From the NCBI RefSeq assembly GCF_010092445.1, contig NZ_CP048031.1, positions 3,224,001-3,288,000 on the forward strand: 64,000 nt of DNA. Direction: 5' to 3'. The notes under the pieces were generated by a model, which saw nothing but the letters and a program-made list of their open reading frames with translations, did not search any database and was not told the DNA's origin. This document shows positions 8,978-18,920 of the stretch, piece by piece. The stretch's first letter is position 1. Every line of letters starts with the position of its first letter. The stretch comes from Shewanella sp. Arc9-LZ (GTDB taxonomy: Bacteria > Pseudomonadota > Gammaproteobacteria > Enterobacterales > Shewanellaceae). Position numbers and translations under genes: made by a program.

Positions 8978-11116
8978 TTAGTTACCGATTTTTTTCAATT
9001 TCTGTAGATAATCCGCATTGCTTAATAATGCTATTACCTCTGCGGGGTCCAACCATGATTCCAATTGCGATAAGCTTTCAGCATGGTTTAATTTCCATTC
9101 CGCAATAATTCTCGGGGCATAAAACGTCGGCTTTTGCTCACCTAAATCAGGTAACTGCGCAAGGTGCCATTTAAATAATAAAGGATTATTAACCAACCGA
9201 CTGAACGGATGCATGTGTCGTAGATGGGGTAAATTAGCCTCGTTCTCCTTCACTTTAACCAAAATGTTAACTGGTTTTTTTTCTTCAGGCGCTCGCAATA
9301 ATCCGACTGTTTTAATCCATTTAGTTCGCCTCGCGCCGCCGCTTAACCAAGACAAAGGGATCGATAGCATCAACCCTATTGTAATCGGTAATAACCAGTA
9401 AAAGAGTTCTGTACTGAGTGATAGTGCGGTCAAAGCAAGCGCAACCCCAAACACGGTATGACCAAGATGAGCCCGCATCACTGACATCCAGCTCAATGCA
9501 CCATCGTCTCGAGATTGCGGCATCCAGCCACTGTCTTTGCCTCGAAATATAGACAACACCACGCCAAACTGCGACACCATCAGAATGGGGGCATACAGAG
9601 CAGACATGATCATTTCCAACAAGGTACTCAAGGTTAACAGTATTGGCCCGCCAAATCGTAAACACCGCGGAATATTAATCAAGGCAGCAAACCAGCCAAA
9701 TGCTTTAGGTGCCAGCACAATGGCCATTGACACCACAAACAGGCTTAATGCGCGCTCAGAATCAAACACTGGCCAGGTTGGAAACAGCGATGGATTGGCA
9801 AAGTACTCTGGACGTATAAATGCCGCCTGAACCGCAATCGCAAGCCCGACCATAATCAGGGCTAACCAAAAAATGGCGCTCAGGTAAGACATCACCCCAG
9901 ACAAAAGATGCAACCGCGTCGGCAATGAGAAACCGCGAGCAAACATAAATGCTGAATGCTGTAAATTACCCTGACACCAGCGTCGGTCACGGATCATCAC
10001 ATCAATTAACGACGGTGGAGCTTCTTCAAATGAAGCCTCAATATCGGTATCAAAACGTACTCCCCAACCTGCACGACGCAGCAACGCCGCTTCGATAAAG
10101 TCATGACTTAATACATGGCCGCCAAAAGGTGCTTTACCGGACAGAATAGGCAGATGACAGGACTCAGCAAATGCTTTAGTGCGAATAATGGCATTGTGGC
10201 CCCAAAAATTTGAGGACAAACCATGCCAAGCCGACAACCCCTCGGCATAAATAGGACCGAAGCATTGATTGGCAAACTGTTGCAAACGGCTGTAAAGCGT
10301 ATTGGCAAACACCAGTGTCGGTAAGGTTTGAATAAGACCGACGCCAGGTGCGCCAGCTAAACGACGTGATAATGTCACCATCGACTTTGCGCTCATGATA
10401 CTGTCAGCATCAAGCACTATCATTGCCTCATAATCACCACCCCAACGCTGAACCCAGTCGCCGATATTACCGGCTTTACGTTCACTGTTTTGGTGACGAC
10501 GACGGTAATAAACCGGACACTGTGGTTGGCTGTTATTGATAAGATCCACAAAAGTCTGTTCCTCAGCAATCCATGCATCAGCTCGATTAGTGTCACTGAG
10601 AATAAAGAAAGCATATTTACCCGGTGCGGTAGCGATTAAATCTGCACTCATCGCTTCTATTGTGGCCCGAATACGCAGCGGATCTTCATTGTAAATAGGC
10701 AGCAATACCGCCGTTTTGAACTCTGGTTCTGTCTCATTCTCTTTAATTAGGCGTGGTTTGAGATGCAACAGAAAACCCAATAGTGCCTGTGAAAAAGCAA
10801 AAGTAACCCACAGAAAGTTAATGCTAAACAACACCAAAAAAACCATTTGCAAACTGGTAATGGCATTGATGTTAAGCACCAAATACATTTCTCTTATGCC
10901 ATAAGTCGATAAGCCTGCTGTAACCATGAACACAAATAACTGTGCAACAAATGTGCGCAGCGTAAACCACACGGTTTGTTGACTCGGAGTTAATCTATGA
11001 CCCGGTTCAGAAACCTCATGACGAGACATCAGCAGTGGCGATTCCTCTGGCAATGCACGTGCATCATGATAGGTATTGTTAACGTGAGCAGACAGAGGAT
11101 TATTATTATCTATCAT
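8978..11116 (-). CDS. opgH: Glucans biosynthesis glucosyltransferase H
   Basis: OpgH (MdoH) is the inner-membrane glucosyltransferase that makes the beta-1,2 backbone of osmoregulated periplasmic glucans from UDP-glucose. The protein is 712 residues, shorter than the roughly 850 of E. coli OpgH. A family-2 glycosyltransferase domain has AVLLPIYNEDP, the DADS metal-binding motif and RDRRWCQGNLQHS. It is framed by several hydrophobic transmembrane segments before and after. The open frame extends 12 codons further upstream. ATG 11116 is preferred because it overlaps the opgG stop as ATGA, which gives translational coupling. Confidence 0.95.
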   Translation of the reverse strand: MIDNNNPLSAHVNNTYHDARALPEESPLLMSRHEVSEPGHRLTPSQQTVWFTLRTFVAQLFVFMVTAGLSTYGIREMYLVLNINAITSLQMVFLVLFSINFLWVTFAFSQALLGFLLHLKPRLIKENETEPEFKTAVLLPIYNEDPLRIRATIEAMSADLIATAPGKYAFFILSDTNRADAWIAEEQTFVDLINNSQPQCPVYYRRRHQNSERKAGNIGDWVQRWGGDYEAMIVLDADSIMSAKSMVTLSRRLAGAPGVGLIQTLPTLVFANTLYSRLQQFANQCFGPIYAEGLSAWHGLSSNFWGHNAIIRTKAFAESCHLPILSGKAPFGGHVLSHDFIEAALLRRAGWGVRFDTDIEASFEEAPPSLIDVMIRDRRWCQGNLQHSAFMFARGFSLPTRLHLLSGVMSYLSAIFWLALIMVGLAIAVQAAFIRPEYFANPSLFPTWPVFDSERALSLFVVSMAIVLAPKAFGWFAALINIPRCLRFGGPILLTLSTLLEMIMSALYAPILMVSQFGVVLSIFRGKDSGWMPQSRDDGALSWMSVMRAHLGHTVFGVALALTALSLSTELFYWLLPITIGLMLSIPLSWLSGGARRTKWIKTVGLLRAPEEKKPVNILVKVKENEANLPHLRHMHPFSRLVNNPLLFKWHLAQLPDLGEQKPTFYAPRIIAEWKLNHAESLSQLESWLDPAEVIALLSNADYLQKLKKIGN

Positions 11117-12705
11117 AAAGGCCAGTCCTCTGCAGTAAAGCGATACAGCCATGTCATACCAAGCGGTTTATCTTTGTTGCTTAGCTGTACACGTAATTCT
11201 GCAACCTCAGCATCTTGCGGATCGAACGTGATAAAAACTCTGGCACCATCAACACTGGGATTAGACTCAATACGTGATTCTAAAATAGCGCCGCTGCTGA
11301 TACTGGCATCGACGCGAATATGACTGATATCGTTGGCATTAATGTGACTGTAATCGATAACAATCTCATTTTTATCCGTCGATAACTTGCGACCACCAGC
11401 AGTTCGAACCACTTTTACTTTGCCTTCGGTTTTAGGGATCTGATCCACCCAGGTCAATTGATATGAATAGGCGAATGGCTGGCCTTTTTTCAAACCTTGT
11501 TCTGGCTTCCAATAGGCAACAATATTGTCATTGGCTTCAGAATCAGATGGAATTTCAACCAGTTCAACTCTACCTTTACCCCAATCACCAGTTGGTTCAA
11601 CCCACGCAGATGGACGAAGATGATAATTTGCTTCAAGGTCCTGATAATAATCTAATTTTCGATGTGGCTGGATCAAACCAAATCCTTTAGGATTCTCATC
11701 CATAAAAGAACTCACCTGTAATCCACGAGGATTATTCAGCGGACGCCAGATTTTCTCATTATTACCTTTTTCCATTAGCAGGCCTTCAGAGTCATGCACC
11801 GCAGGACGGTAATCAGCAGTATCAGCGCGATCGATGCCGCCATGCATAAACATTGACGTTAACGGAGCCAGACCCACATTCTTAACATCCTGCCTTGGGA
11901 AAAGCTTAACATCGACACCCATTCGGGTCGGATCGCCAGGGTAAATAGCAAAACGATAGGCTCCTGTTACACTCACACTGTCTAGTAACGCATGGACCAC
12001 AATCGCCTCTTGATGACTGGATGGACGTTCAATCCAAAACTTTTTAAATAAAGGATATTCTTCACCTTTAGGATCGGCAACATTGATGGCAAGTCCGCGG
12101 GTAGATAAGCCATACGCTTGCCCTTTAGAGACCCCACGAAAATAACTGGCGCCCTGAAACACAAGAAATTCATCTTTATAATCATCGCGATTGATCGGGT
12201 AATGCAAACGAAACCCTGCATATTTACCGACTTGCTCCAGTAATTTGCCAATTGATTCATCTGGCACTCTGAAGGATGATTCAGATACTGCTACCGGAAA
12301 TGATTTACCATTCTCAACCACGTCGATATCAATCAACTGTTTATAGATATACCCAGGAGCAAATAGTTGTATCGAGAAAGGCGTGGGCGCATTGCCCCAA
12401 ATAGCAGCATGTTGTTGGAAATTAATTTGACGATAGGTTGAGTAATCTATTTTAGTCAGCGCTTCGGGGGCTTGTTTGGGTTCAACAAAGGGGGTCTGGG
12501 ACAGTTTTTGAGCAACTTCTACGACTGTGTCATGGGAGAATGGCTTGCCATCAGTTTTGGATACTGGCGTTTCTGCATAAGCAATACTTACCGATGAAAC
12601 TAAAAAGAGTGATACCACGAGATGAACCAAAGCTTGCACAGAAAAGCGCTCATCAAGCATATTTTTTAGCGGTGAATCGTAAAACATATTAACAGTCCTT
12701 AACAT
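11113..12705 (-). CDS. opgG: Periplasmic glucans biosynthesis protein G
   Basis: OpgG (MdoG) is the periplasmic partner that shapes osmoregulated periplasmic glucans. The start ATG at 12705 has a good AAGGAG site 7 bases upstream (12713-12718). A later ATG at 12687 is possible. The N-terminus ends in a signal peptide whose core is LVVSLFLVSSVSIAYAETP. The mature part contains typical OpgG strings such as FAPGYIYKQLID, GASYFRGVSKGQAYGLSTRG and TSMFMHGG. It is translationally coupled to opgH through an ATGA overlap. About 740 bp of non-coding DNA precede it, leaving room for osmotic control. Confidence 0.95.
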   Translation of the reverse strand: MLRTVNMFYDSPLKNMLDERFSVQALVHLVVSLFLVSSVSIAYAETPVSKTDGKPFSHDTVVEVAQKLSQTPFVEPKQAPEALTKIDYSTYRQINFQQHAAIWGNAPTPFSIQLFAPGYIYKQLIDIDVVENGKSFPVAVSESSFRVPDESIGKLLEQVGKYAGFRLHYPINRDDYKDEFLVFQGASYFRGVSKGQAYGLSTRGLAINVADPKGEEYPLFKKFWIERPSSHQEAIVVHALLDSVSVTGAYRFAIYPGDPTRMGVDVKLFPRQDVKNVGLAPLTSMFMHGGIDRADTADYRPAVHDSEGLLMEKGNNEKIWRPLNNPRGLQVSSFMDENPKGFGLIQPHRKLDYYQDLEANYHLRPSAWVEPTGDWGKGRVELVEIPSDSEANDNIVAYWKPEQGLKKGQPFAYSYQLTWVDQIPKTEGKVKVVRTAGGRKLSTDKNEIVIDYSHINANDISHIRVDASISSGAILESRIESNPSVDGARVFITFDPQDAEVAELRVQLSNKDKPLGMTWLYRFTAEDWPL

Positions 12706-13443
12706 ATTGAAACTCCTTATTGAAAATTCACAAAATAGCTCCACAACATCGTACTCACTAACGGTTCTGCCCCTGTACTGTTAATCGAGGTTGGTATTAA
12801 TCGAGGCTGGTGTTGACCGAAGATAATTTTAGTCAAAGATCATTTAAACGACCTCGTTTAGATAATATTGATCACTATCAGCATAGCTTCAATTATTTAA
12901 AAAAATGAACCCCAATCATCTTGAGCATTACGACTTAACTAGTATTACCATTAAACGTAAACATTTTGAGTATTTTATCCACAATATGAATATTGTTTAA
13001 CGCTCAATCCTATTTCGCTGAAATATATGGCCAATATCTAACCCAATAATGACTATTAGTAATAAATACGACTAAATAAGGGCAAATAAATAAATAAGGG
13101 CGAATAAGCAAGGCGTGCCATTTGGTGAATTAATCTAACGACCATTTGAGATAACCACGGTATTGGAGGGAACCACTACAAGCGGTCAAAGGACTCAAGC
13201 TAAAAGATAAATGACAATAAGGTTATGGCCGAATATAGGTAATCGGTTTAAGTATTGAGTGGCAGCAACATGATTGTTGTTTAATTTGGCGCAGTACACA
13301 ACATCGATATTGATGATGGCCAAGTGAATGGGAATAGCGCTAAACGGTTTGGCATATCCACTTGTGGAACGTATGACGGTTAGCGTGATTGAACGCCCAT
13401 AACGATGAGTGCTTATATTTGATAAGGCACTCGCTGAATGAAA
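12706..13443. other. Long AT-rich intergenic region upstream of opgG
   Basis: No credible gene is seen in these 738 bp. Visible elements are a 16-bp tandem duplication at about 12780-12812 (unit TTAATCGAGGYTGGTR), a two-copy repeat around AAATAAGGGCRAATAA at 13074-13108, and a near-perfect stem at 13407-13432 (GAGTGC...GCACTC). The stem sits just downstream of the next minus-strand gene's stop and may be its 3' hairpin. The opgGH promoter must lie in the left part, but no convincing -35/-10 pair stands out. Confidence 0.55.
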
Positions 13444-13782
13444 TTACACAGCATCTGAATCTATTGAAATTATGCCTTTAAATATCAGCGGGTAGCGTCT
13501 TACCCGTTGGCCAATATCATCACTCATCACTTGCCTATATAGCAGTTCAATGTCGTTATCGTCTTCAAACACCAACAGTAACCGATCAATTGCCGTGTGC
13601 AGGCCTTTTTTCAAATAAGGTTGAGCTTGGAACTCAGCAATATTACGTCTAACTATGGCAATTTTCTCAGGATGAAGCCGAAGAACGGTAAACACCTGTT
13701 CAAAATAAGCTGTGTGCTCAGCAGGCGTCGCACGAGACGAACGCCGCTGTCTTGGCGCTGATGAACCACGTTTAAAGTACAT
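13444..13782 (-). CDS. Hypothetical protein, 112 residues
   Basis: I do not recognise this protein. ATG 13782 is chosen; a TTG three codons further upstream would add MVA. The N-terminus is very basic (KRGSSAPRQRRSSRA), followed by a helix-rich part with AEHTAYFEQVF and AIVRRNIAEF and an acidic DDNDIELLYRQ segment. There is no signal peptide or membrane segment. Its composition suits a small nucleic-acid-associated or regulatory protein, but that is a guess. A 15-bp tandem array lies directly 5' of the gene, within its likely promoter or leader, and a stem-loop follows its stop. Confidence 0.6.
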   Translation of the reverse strand: MYFKRGSSAPRQRRSSRATPAEHTAYFEQVFTVLRLHPEKIAIVRRNIAEFQAQPYLKKGLHTAIDRLLLVFEDDNDIELLYRQVMSDDIGQRVRRYPLIFKGIISIDSDAV

Positions 13783-13805
13783 TGCAACCAAGGTTCATCT
13801 CCATT

Positions 13806-13989
13806 TTCGAGTTAATGTTTATCGAGCCAACGTGTATCGAGTCAAAGTGTATCGAGTCAAAGTGTATCGAGTCAAAGTGTATCGAGCCAAAGTGTATCGA
13901 GCCAACGTGTATCGAGTCCATATTTATCGAGCCAAAGTGTATCGAGCCAAAATGTATCGAGTCAACGTTTTTGAGCCAATGTTATCGAG
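13806..13989. repeat. 15-bp minisatellite array
   Basis: The motif ATCGAG recurs exactly every 15 bp from 13821 to 13956 (unit GTGTATCGAGYCAAA, variants at the Y and the last base). Degenerate copies flank it at 13806, about 13970 and 13984, giving about 13 units. Because 15 is a multiple of three, plus-strand frames stay open and spell five-residue repeats; these are unlikely to be genes. On the minus strand each unit reads TTTGACTCGATACAC. The array lies between the SNF2 helicase stop and the start of the small unknown gene, 310 bp otherwise without a gene. Confidence 0.92.
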
Positions 13990-14092
13990 TTCATCTAGGG
14001 TAATTGATAACCGCTAAATCACTTGAGCTTCGCGAATCTACACGCTAGTTCAAGTGATTTTGGTGTTATTAACTCAACGATTAACTCAACTA

Positions 14093-17000
14093 TTAACTCA
14101 ATAATGCCAATAAATCGTTCGCACTGCCCTGCCATGGACCTTGAGTACCATCGGATAAAATACTGTCTGCCAAACCTTGTTTGTGCTGCTGCATTTCTTG
14201 AATTTTCTCTTCAACGGTGCCCTGGGCAATGAGTTTATAAACAAACACTGGATTTAACTGGCCAATACGATGAGCGCGATCGGTCGCTTGGCGCTCCGCG
14301 GCAGGGTTCCACCACGGGTCAAAATGAATAACCGTGTCCGCAGCAGTAAGGTTAAGTCCGGTTCCACCGGCTTTTAAACTGATCAAAAACACCGAGTTAT
14401 CACCCTCTTGAAACGAATCAATTTGGGTCTGACGGTCACGAGTTTGGCCTGTCAACTTGCTATAACTGATAGCTAAGCGTTTCAGTTCATCTTCAATGAG
14501 TGCCAGCATGCCGGTAAATTGGCTGAAGATAAGGATCTTACGACCTTCTTCAATCATTTCAGGCAGGTTTTGGATTAACCAAGTCATTTTAGCGTTGTCT
14601 TTTACCTGTTGAGCTTGTTCAAGCTTAACTAAACGCGGGTCGCAACAGGCTTGACGCAACTTCAACAATGCATCTAAAAACTCAATATGACTACTCGATA
14701 CTCCTTTCTTGGCAAACAGTTCACGCAATTTTTTCTCCATCACTAAACGGATAGACTCGTACAAATTACGTTGATCTCTTTCAAGTTCCAGAGTTTGAAT
14801 AATCACGGTTTTTTCAGGTAATTCTGATACCACTTCTTTTTTAGTGCGGCGCAGCATAAAAGGAGCAATACGCTGACTCAGTAACTGCGACTTTTCAACA
14901 TCGGCTTGCTTCTCAATCGGACCACGGAACTGTTTATTAAAGTAAGTATGCTGACCTAATAAACCTGGCAAGCAAAAATCCATCAATGATTTTAATTCGC
15001 CTAAATGGTTTTCAAGCGGCGTACCCGATAAACATAAGCGAAATCTACCTCTAAGGGTTTTAATCACTTGGGTGACTTTTGCTTGGGCATTTTTAATCTG
15101 TTGTGCTTCATCCAAAATAATATGCTCAAACACATATTCACAATAAATGGCTTCATCACGTAACATTAATGGATAGGTTGTTACGACCACATCAAACTGG
15201 TTAATTTGATCTAATAACGGCTGGCGTTTATTACCGTGGATCACCACTACATTCAGCGACGGAGCAAACTTATTGGCTTCTTTTAACCAGTTACCCACTA
15301 AGCTAGTGGGACAAACAATTAAACTGGTACGACGCTCGGTAGCGTCTTGCTTGGCTTTGAGTAAAAATGCCAATGCTTGAACGGTTTTACCCAGGCCCAT
15401 GTCATCGGCTAAAATACCACCTAGTTGATATTCTTTAAGAAAACACAACCAGTCAAAACCTTGTTTTTGATAATCACGTAATGTCGCATTTAAGCCATCG
15501 GGTAACTCAACCGGAACCACCCCTTTAAACTCTGCGAGTTTGGTGGCTAAATTGCGCACACGTTCGCCATTGAGTAAACGCACGTCACTGGCAGATAAAT
15601 CATTCAAAATATGCGCACGGTTGCGTGGTATCGAAATGACATCGCCAGAATGACGATTAAATAATTCTTGGATAATACTAATCAGCGGCTTAATGGTTTT
15701 GGCTTTGATTTTAATAAAACCACCGTTAGGGCCAGGTAATAGCAATTCATCATCGTCTGCTGGTTCACCATTTTGTTGTAACCAACGGGCAACTAAGGCT
15801 AATAACGGTACACTTTGACCATCGATGTCGGCACTGAGCGATAACGAAAACCAGCCAGACTCATCATCGTCAACTAAGTCGACATCTAACTGTGCATCGG
15901 TAATTTGTAAGTCGAAGTCATCATCAAAATGAATATCCATACCCAGCGCAGTTAACGCATCAAGACCATTGTCGGTCAATTCAGACCATTCAAAAATCGA
16001 CTCTGGTAATAAGCCGACACTGACATAGTAGGGTTGTTGTGAACTGGCCAGCGTAGCGTCTGGCTCAAGCGTCACTAAGCCTATATCCGCTAATGACTGT
16101 AATGCCGCGAGTTCTTGCTCGACATGTCTATGCACTTGATACTGAACTTGATTTTTTTTGACTAAGCTTATGCGTTCGGGTTTAGTCGATGCATTAAAAG
16201 TAATTTCACCGTAACAATGATCAACTCGAATAACCGGTTGCAGAATCAGGTTGTTGGCAATGAGCTCACGCGTAAAGGTTAAGCGTGTTAACAGTGAGTC
16301 TGTTATCTCGCAAAAATCAATTTCACTCGGCACAGGCACGGTTTTAGGCGAAAAATGCTGGAGCATTTTATGACTAATGGCATCCACTTGAGCCAATGGC
16401 ACTGGTGGCATGTGTTGCAATAAACTTAACTTTTTAACGGGCAAGTCAGTGTCTATTCTACCTAAATGCAAATAGTCTAATTCAACATACAAAGGTGGCT
16501 CGGTAGCAATAAACTCCCAATTATCCAGCCCAGGCATGCGCATTTGCATTTGGGTATGTTTTTTATCAATCTCACACCAGACAAACTCAGGCACAACGGC
16601 TTTAGCCCATGTTAGGGGGATACGATTTTCTTCCCAAAAACACACTTCGGCGGTGAGCATTTTAGTCAGTGCTAAAAATGAAATCTCACCTTCAATATAA
16701 ATTTTAGAACCATGATTATTTGATGACAATAACAAGCTGATAATCTGTTTATCTTCAGGGTCAATCCACCATGGCATGCTATAGCGAATATCGGCTAATG
16801 CTAGCTTGCTGCCTTTATTGTATTGACCTTTTTTATTAAATTTACTGCGTTTAAATTCGACAAAAATGCCATGAGGATCGTTAGATAACACATAAATAAT
16901 GCGGTCTTTTTCTTCGTCCTCTTCTTCAAACTCGGCAACCGTTTTTTGCTCGTCAAGTTGGCGTAACCATTGGTGGATACGCTGCTCTTCAACCGGCTTT

Positions 17001-17305
17001 TTATCGACCAGTGCCAGCATTGCTGCGGCAACGTGCTTACAATTTGTTCTCACAGGGCAAGTACAATGTGAACGCATCACAATTTTGTGATTCACATTAA
17101 CTAGGGTGATTTCTTGACGATAGGGTTCAGCAGCAGATCCTTCAACATAGGCCTCAATATCATGATTATTACTGCTGGCAGTAACTTCTAGAACTCGACC
17201 TTGGATCAAATAGTTTTGCGCTTTTTGAATTTGGGTGGCCGAAAACAGTTTCGCAATCATCTCTAATGAAAGCTTAATGGGGAGATTAAACAGTTTCGCC
17301 GACAT
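14093..17305 (-). CDS. SNF2-family helicase with SWIM zinc finger
   Basis: This 1070-residue DEAD/DEAH-type ATPase belongs to the SNF2 superfamily. An N-terminal SWIM zinc finger (CTCPVRTNCKHV, about residues 80-91) precedes a long middle region. The ATPase core has GILADDMGLGKT (Walker A, about 630-641), LDEAQQI (Walker B, about 730), LSGTPLEN and, in the second lobe, LISLKAGGTGLNLTAADTVIHFDPWWNPAAERQATDRAHRIGQ. Such proteins remodel protein-DNA or RNA-polymerase complexes; the bacterial SWIM-SNF2 type has no firmly assigned role. TTG 17308 directly precedes ATG 17305, and the ATG is taken. It appears monocistronic. Confidence 0.92.
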   Translation of the reverse strand: MSAKLFNLPIKLSLEMIAKLFSATQIQKAQNYLIQGRVLEVTASSNNHDIEAYVEGSAAEPYRQEITLVNVNHKIVMRSHCTCPVRTNCKHVAAAMLALVDKKPVEEQRIHQWLRQLDEQKTVAEFEEEDEEKDRIIYVLSNDPHGIFVEFKRSKFNKKGQYNKGSKLALADIRYSMPWWIDPEDKQIISLLLSSNNHGSKIYIEGEISFLALTKMLTAEVCFWEENRIPLTWAKAVVPEFVWCEIDKKHTQMQMRMPGLDNWEFIATEPPLYVELDYLHLGRIDTDLPVKKLSLLQHMPPVPLAQVDAISHKMLQHFSPKTVPVPSEIDFCEITDSLLTRLTFTRELIANNLILQPVIRVDHCYGEITFNASTKPERISLVKKNQVQYQVHRHVEQELAALQSLADIGLVTLEPDATLASSQQPYYVSVGLLPESIFEWSELTDNGLDALTALGMDIHFDDDFDLQITDAQLDVDLVDDDESGWFSLSLSADIDGQSVPLLALVARWLQQNGEPADDDELLLPGPNGGFIKIKAKTIKPLISIIQELFNRHSGDVISIPRNRAHILNDLSASDVRLLNGERVRNLATKLAEFKGVVPVELPDGLNATLRDYQKQGFDWLCFLKEYQLGGILADDMGLGKTVQALAFLLKAKQDATERRTSLIVCPTSLVGNWLKEANKFAPSLNVVVIHGNKRQPLLDQINQFDVVVTTYPLMLRDEAIYCEYVFEHIILDEAQQIKNAQAKVTQVIKTLRGRFRLCLSGTPLENHLGELKSLMDFCLPGLLGQHTYFNKQFRGPIEKQADVEKSQLLSQRIAPFMLRRTKKEVVSELPEKTVIIQTLELERDQRNLYESIRLVMEKKLRELFAKKGVSSSHIEFLDALLKLRQACCDPRLVKLEQAQQVKDNAKMTWLIQNLPEMIEEGRKILIFSQFTGMLALIEDELKRLAISYSKLTGQTRDRQTQIDSFQEGDNSVFLISLKAGGTGLNLTAADTVIHFDPWWNPAAERQATDRAHRIGQLNPVFVYKLIAQGTVEEKIQEMQQHKQGLADSILSDGTQGPWQGSANDLLALLS

Positions 17306-17785
17306 CAATATACCTAATAAAACCGCAGCAAAATAAACAATGGCTGCTGATAAAAAAGTTAACTTGCCATTCTATGGAAGAAAGCAGGCAATATCTAGGC
17401 TTTGCTGATCTTTCGAACAAAAAACTCGTTCAAACACGCTATATTATTGCGATTACACATATTGGGTGGTCGCTAAAGCTCAGATACAGCAATAATCTGT
17501 ATCATCATACGAATTAACATACACAAAAGTTTGCTTACCACTAAAGCCAATTTTAACCTTGAGTCGTTGGGAGATATTACCAAGAGGAATTTAAGGTAGG
17601 CGAATGTCTGACTAATGGCTACTGACATCGGTTATTTGTACACCGTCTCAAACATAAGTCGAACATATGGCAAATGTAAACCGAGCATAAGTTAGCGACG
17701 GTCGAATACAAGGTTACTTAAGCAATACAATCTCAATGAATAACTAGCCACTATCCAAAGCTGACTAGTTATTCATTGGCAAACA
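17306..17785. other. Intergenic region upstream of the SNF2 helicase gene
   Basis: These 480 bp contain no supported gene. The right end holds a stem-loop that probably ends the HupE-type unit (listed separately). The part next to 17305 must hold the helicase promoter, but no strong consensus is visible. Confidence 0.5.
17735..17777 (-). terminator. Stem-loop after the HupE-like gene
   Basis: A perfect 13-bp inverted repeat (AATGAATAACTAG at 17735-17747, its complement at 17765-17777) with a 17-nt loop lies 8 bp past the stop of the minus-strand HupE-like gene. The stem is AT-rich and lacks a T-run, so termination is likely but not certain. Confidence 0.5.
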
Positions 17786-18910
17786 CTAAAAACGTTCTAC
17801 AGACCACTGAATCGCCATGAGCCCAATCGCAATTGAACCGAGCTGCATGCCCCAATGTCGATACCAAAGTCTATGGCGTAGAAACATCAATACAGGCAGC
17901 ACTAGCGCTAAAATCGCCAACTGGCCGATTTCAACGCCAACATTAAACGCAAGAATCGCTAATAGTTTTTGATTTTCAGGCAAGCCAAGCTCGCCTAATA
18001 CTCCAGCAAATCCCATGCCGTGTAACAGGCCAAACGCAAACGTTATCCAGCCTAAACGTAATACAATCGGCCAGACATTATTTAGCGCCGCAAACAACAC
18101 CGACAATGCAATCCCCAGTTCAACCCAGTGACTACTAAAATTAATCAGCCCCAATGCGGTGGCAGTTAACGTTACCGAATGCGCTAATGTAAATGCAGTA
18201 ATAATCCATGCTGTGTCTTTAAATATTTGCCTAGGCTTATCTATCGGGTGCCATTTTTGTTGTTCACGCACCAACACACAGGTTAATAACAACGCCAATA
18301 AAAATAAGATATGATCAGTGCCTTTCCAAATATGAATAATTCCTTGATAAACATATTCTGTAAATGTATCGCTGAGCTGACTTTCTGCTAAGTTAATCAA
18401 TATTATCGGGTTATCGTTACTGATCACTCGAGCGTATTGATGATCGGGCGTTGCAATGGTGGTAATCACTTTATGATCAGTGTCTATATTGAAGAAAGCT
18501 TGATAATTAATGGTCAACACTCCAGGGCTATCACATTCAGCCTGAAATGAACTGACTAGATAACCTTCACTAAAGTGTTGGTCAACTTGCTGCGTTGGAT
18601 TAAAACTCAGTGGGCAATCTTGCTCTCGGCTTATTGCCAAAGATGAACGTAAATAATCTACTATCGCAATTTGATGAGCTTGTAACTCTCCCCAAGTAAG
18701 CTCACCATCTTGGTTATCATCAATAGGGACAACTTGGTTTATGTCAAAAAAACGCACTTGCCAATCACCTTGAATTTGCCCGTGCTTATCGAGGTTAACA
18801 GACAAATAACTGGTGCTCATTTGATGGGCTAAACTGCCATGACTAAACAGTAACATTAGCAGTAATAATCCACCTTTCATCACCGAAAAAAAACGTGTAA
18901 ATGCCTTCAC
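17786..18910 (-). CDS. HupE/UreJ-like membrane protein with periplasmic EF-hand loop
   Basis: This 374-residue protein starts at GTG 18910, with AAGGA 7 bases upstream. A signal peptide (GGLLLLMLLFSHGSLAHQ) is followed by an extracytoplasmic domain. That domain contains a canonical EF-hand calcium loop at 64-75: Asp64, Asn66, Asp68, Gly69, Thr72 and Glu75. The C-terminal half has about six membrane helices of the HupE/UreJ_2 type, including GTDHILFLLALLL and AFGLLHGMGFAGVLGELGLP with conserved His residues. HupE/UreJ proteins are linked to nickel or other metal uptake, but this long form with a periplasmic domain is uncharacterised. It begins 10 bp after the TPR gene and ends the operon. Confidence 0.85.
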   Translation of the reverse strand: MKAFTRFFSVMKGGLLLLMLLFSHGSLAHQMSTSYLSVNLDKHGQIQGDWQVRFFDINQVVPIDDNQDGELTWGELQAHQIAIVDYLRSSLAISREQDCPLSFNPTQQVDQHFSEGYLVSSFQAECDSPGVLTINYQAFFNIDTDHKVITTIATPDHQYARVISNDNPIILINLAESQLSDTFTEYVYQGIIHIWKGTDHILFLLALLLTCVLVREQQKWHPIDKPRQIFKDTAWIITAFTLAHSVTLTATALGLINFSSHWVELGIALSVLFAALNNVWPIVLRLGWITFAFGLLHGMGFAGVLGELGLPENQKLLAILAFNVGVEIGQLAILALVLPVLMFLRHRLWYRHWGMQLGSIAIGLMAIQWSVERF

Positions 18911-18920
18911 TGGTTTATCC

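Noticed and set aside
13806..13989. CRISPR array
   Set aside because: Units are 15 bp with no spacers and no cas genes nearby.
13712..14017. Plus-strand open frames spelling five-residue repeats over the 15-bp array
   Set aside because: The frames are open only because 15 is divisible by three. Composition is abnormal, no ribosome site precedes them, and they overlap the start of a better-supported minus-strand gene.
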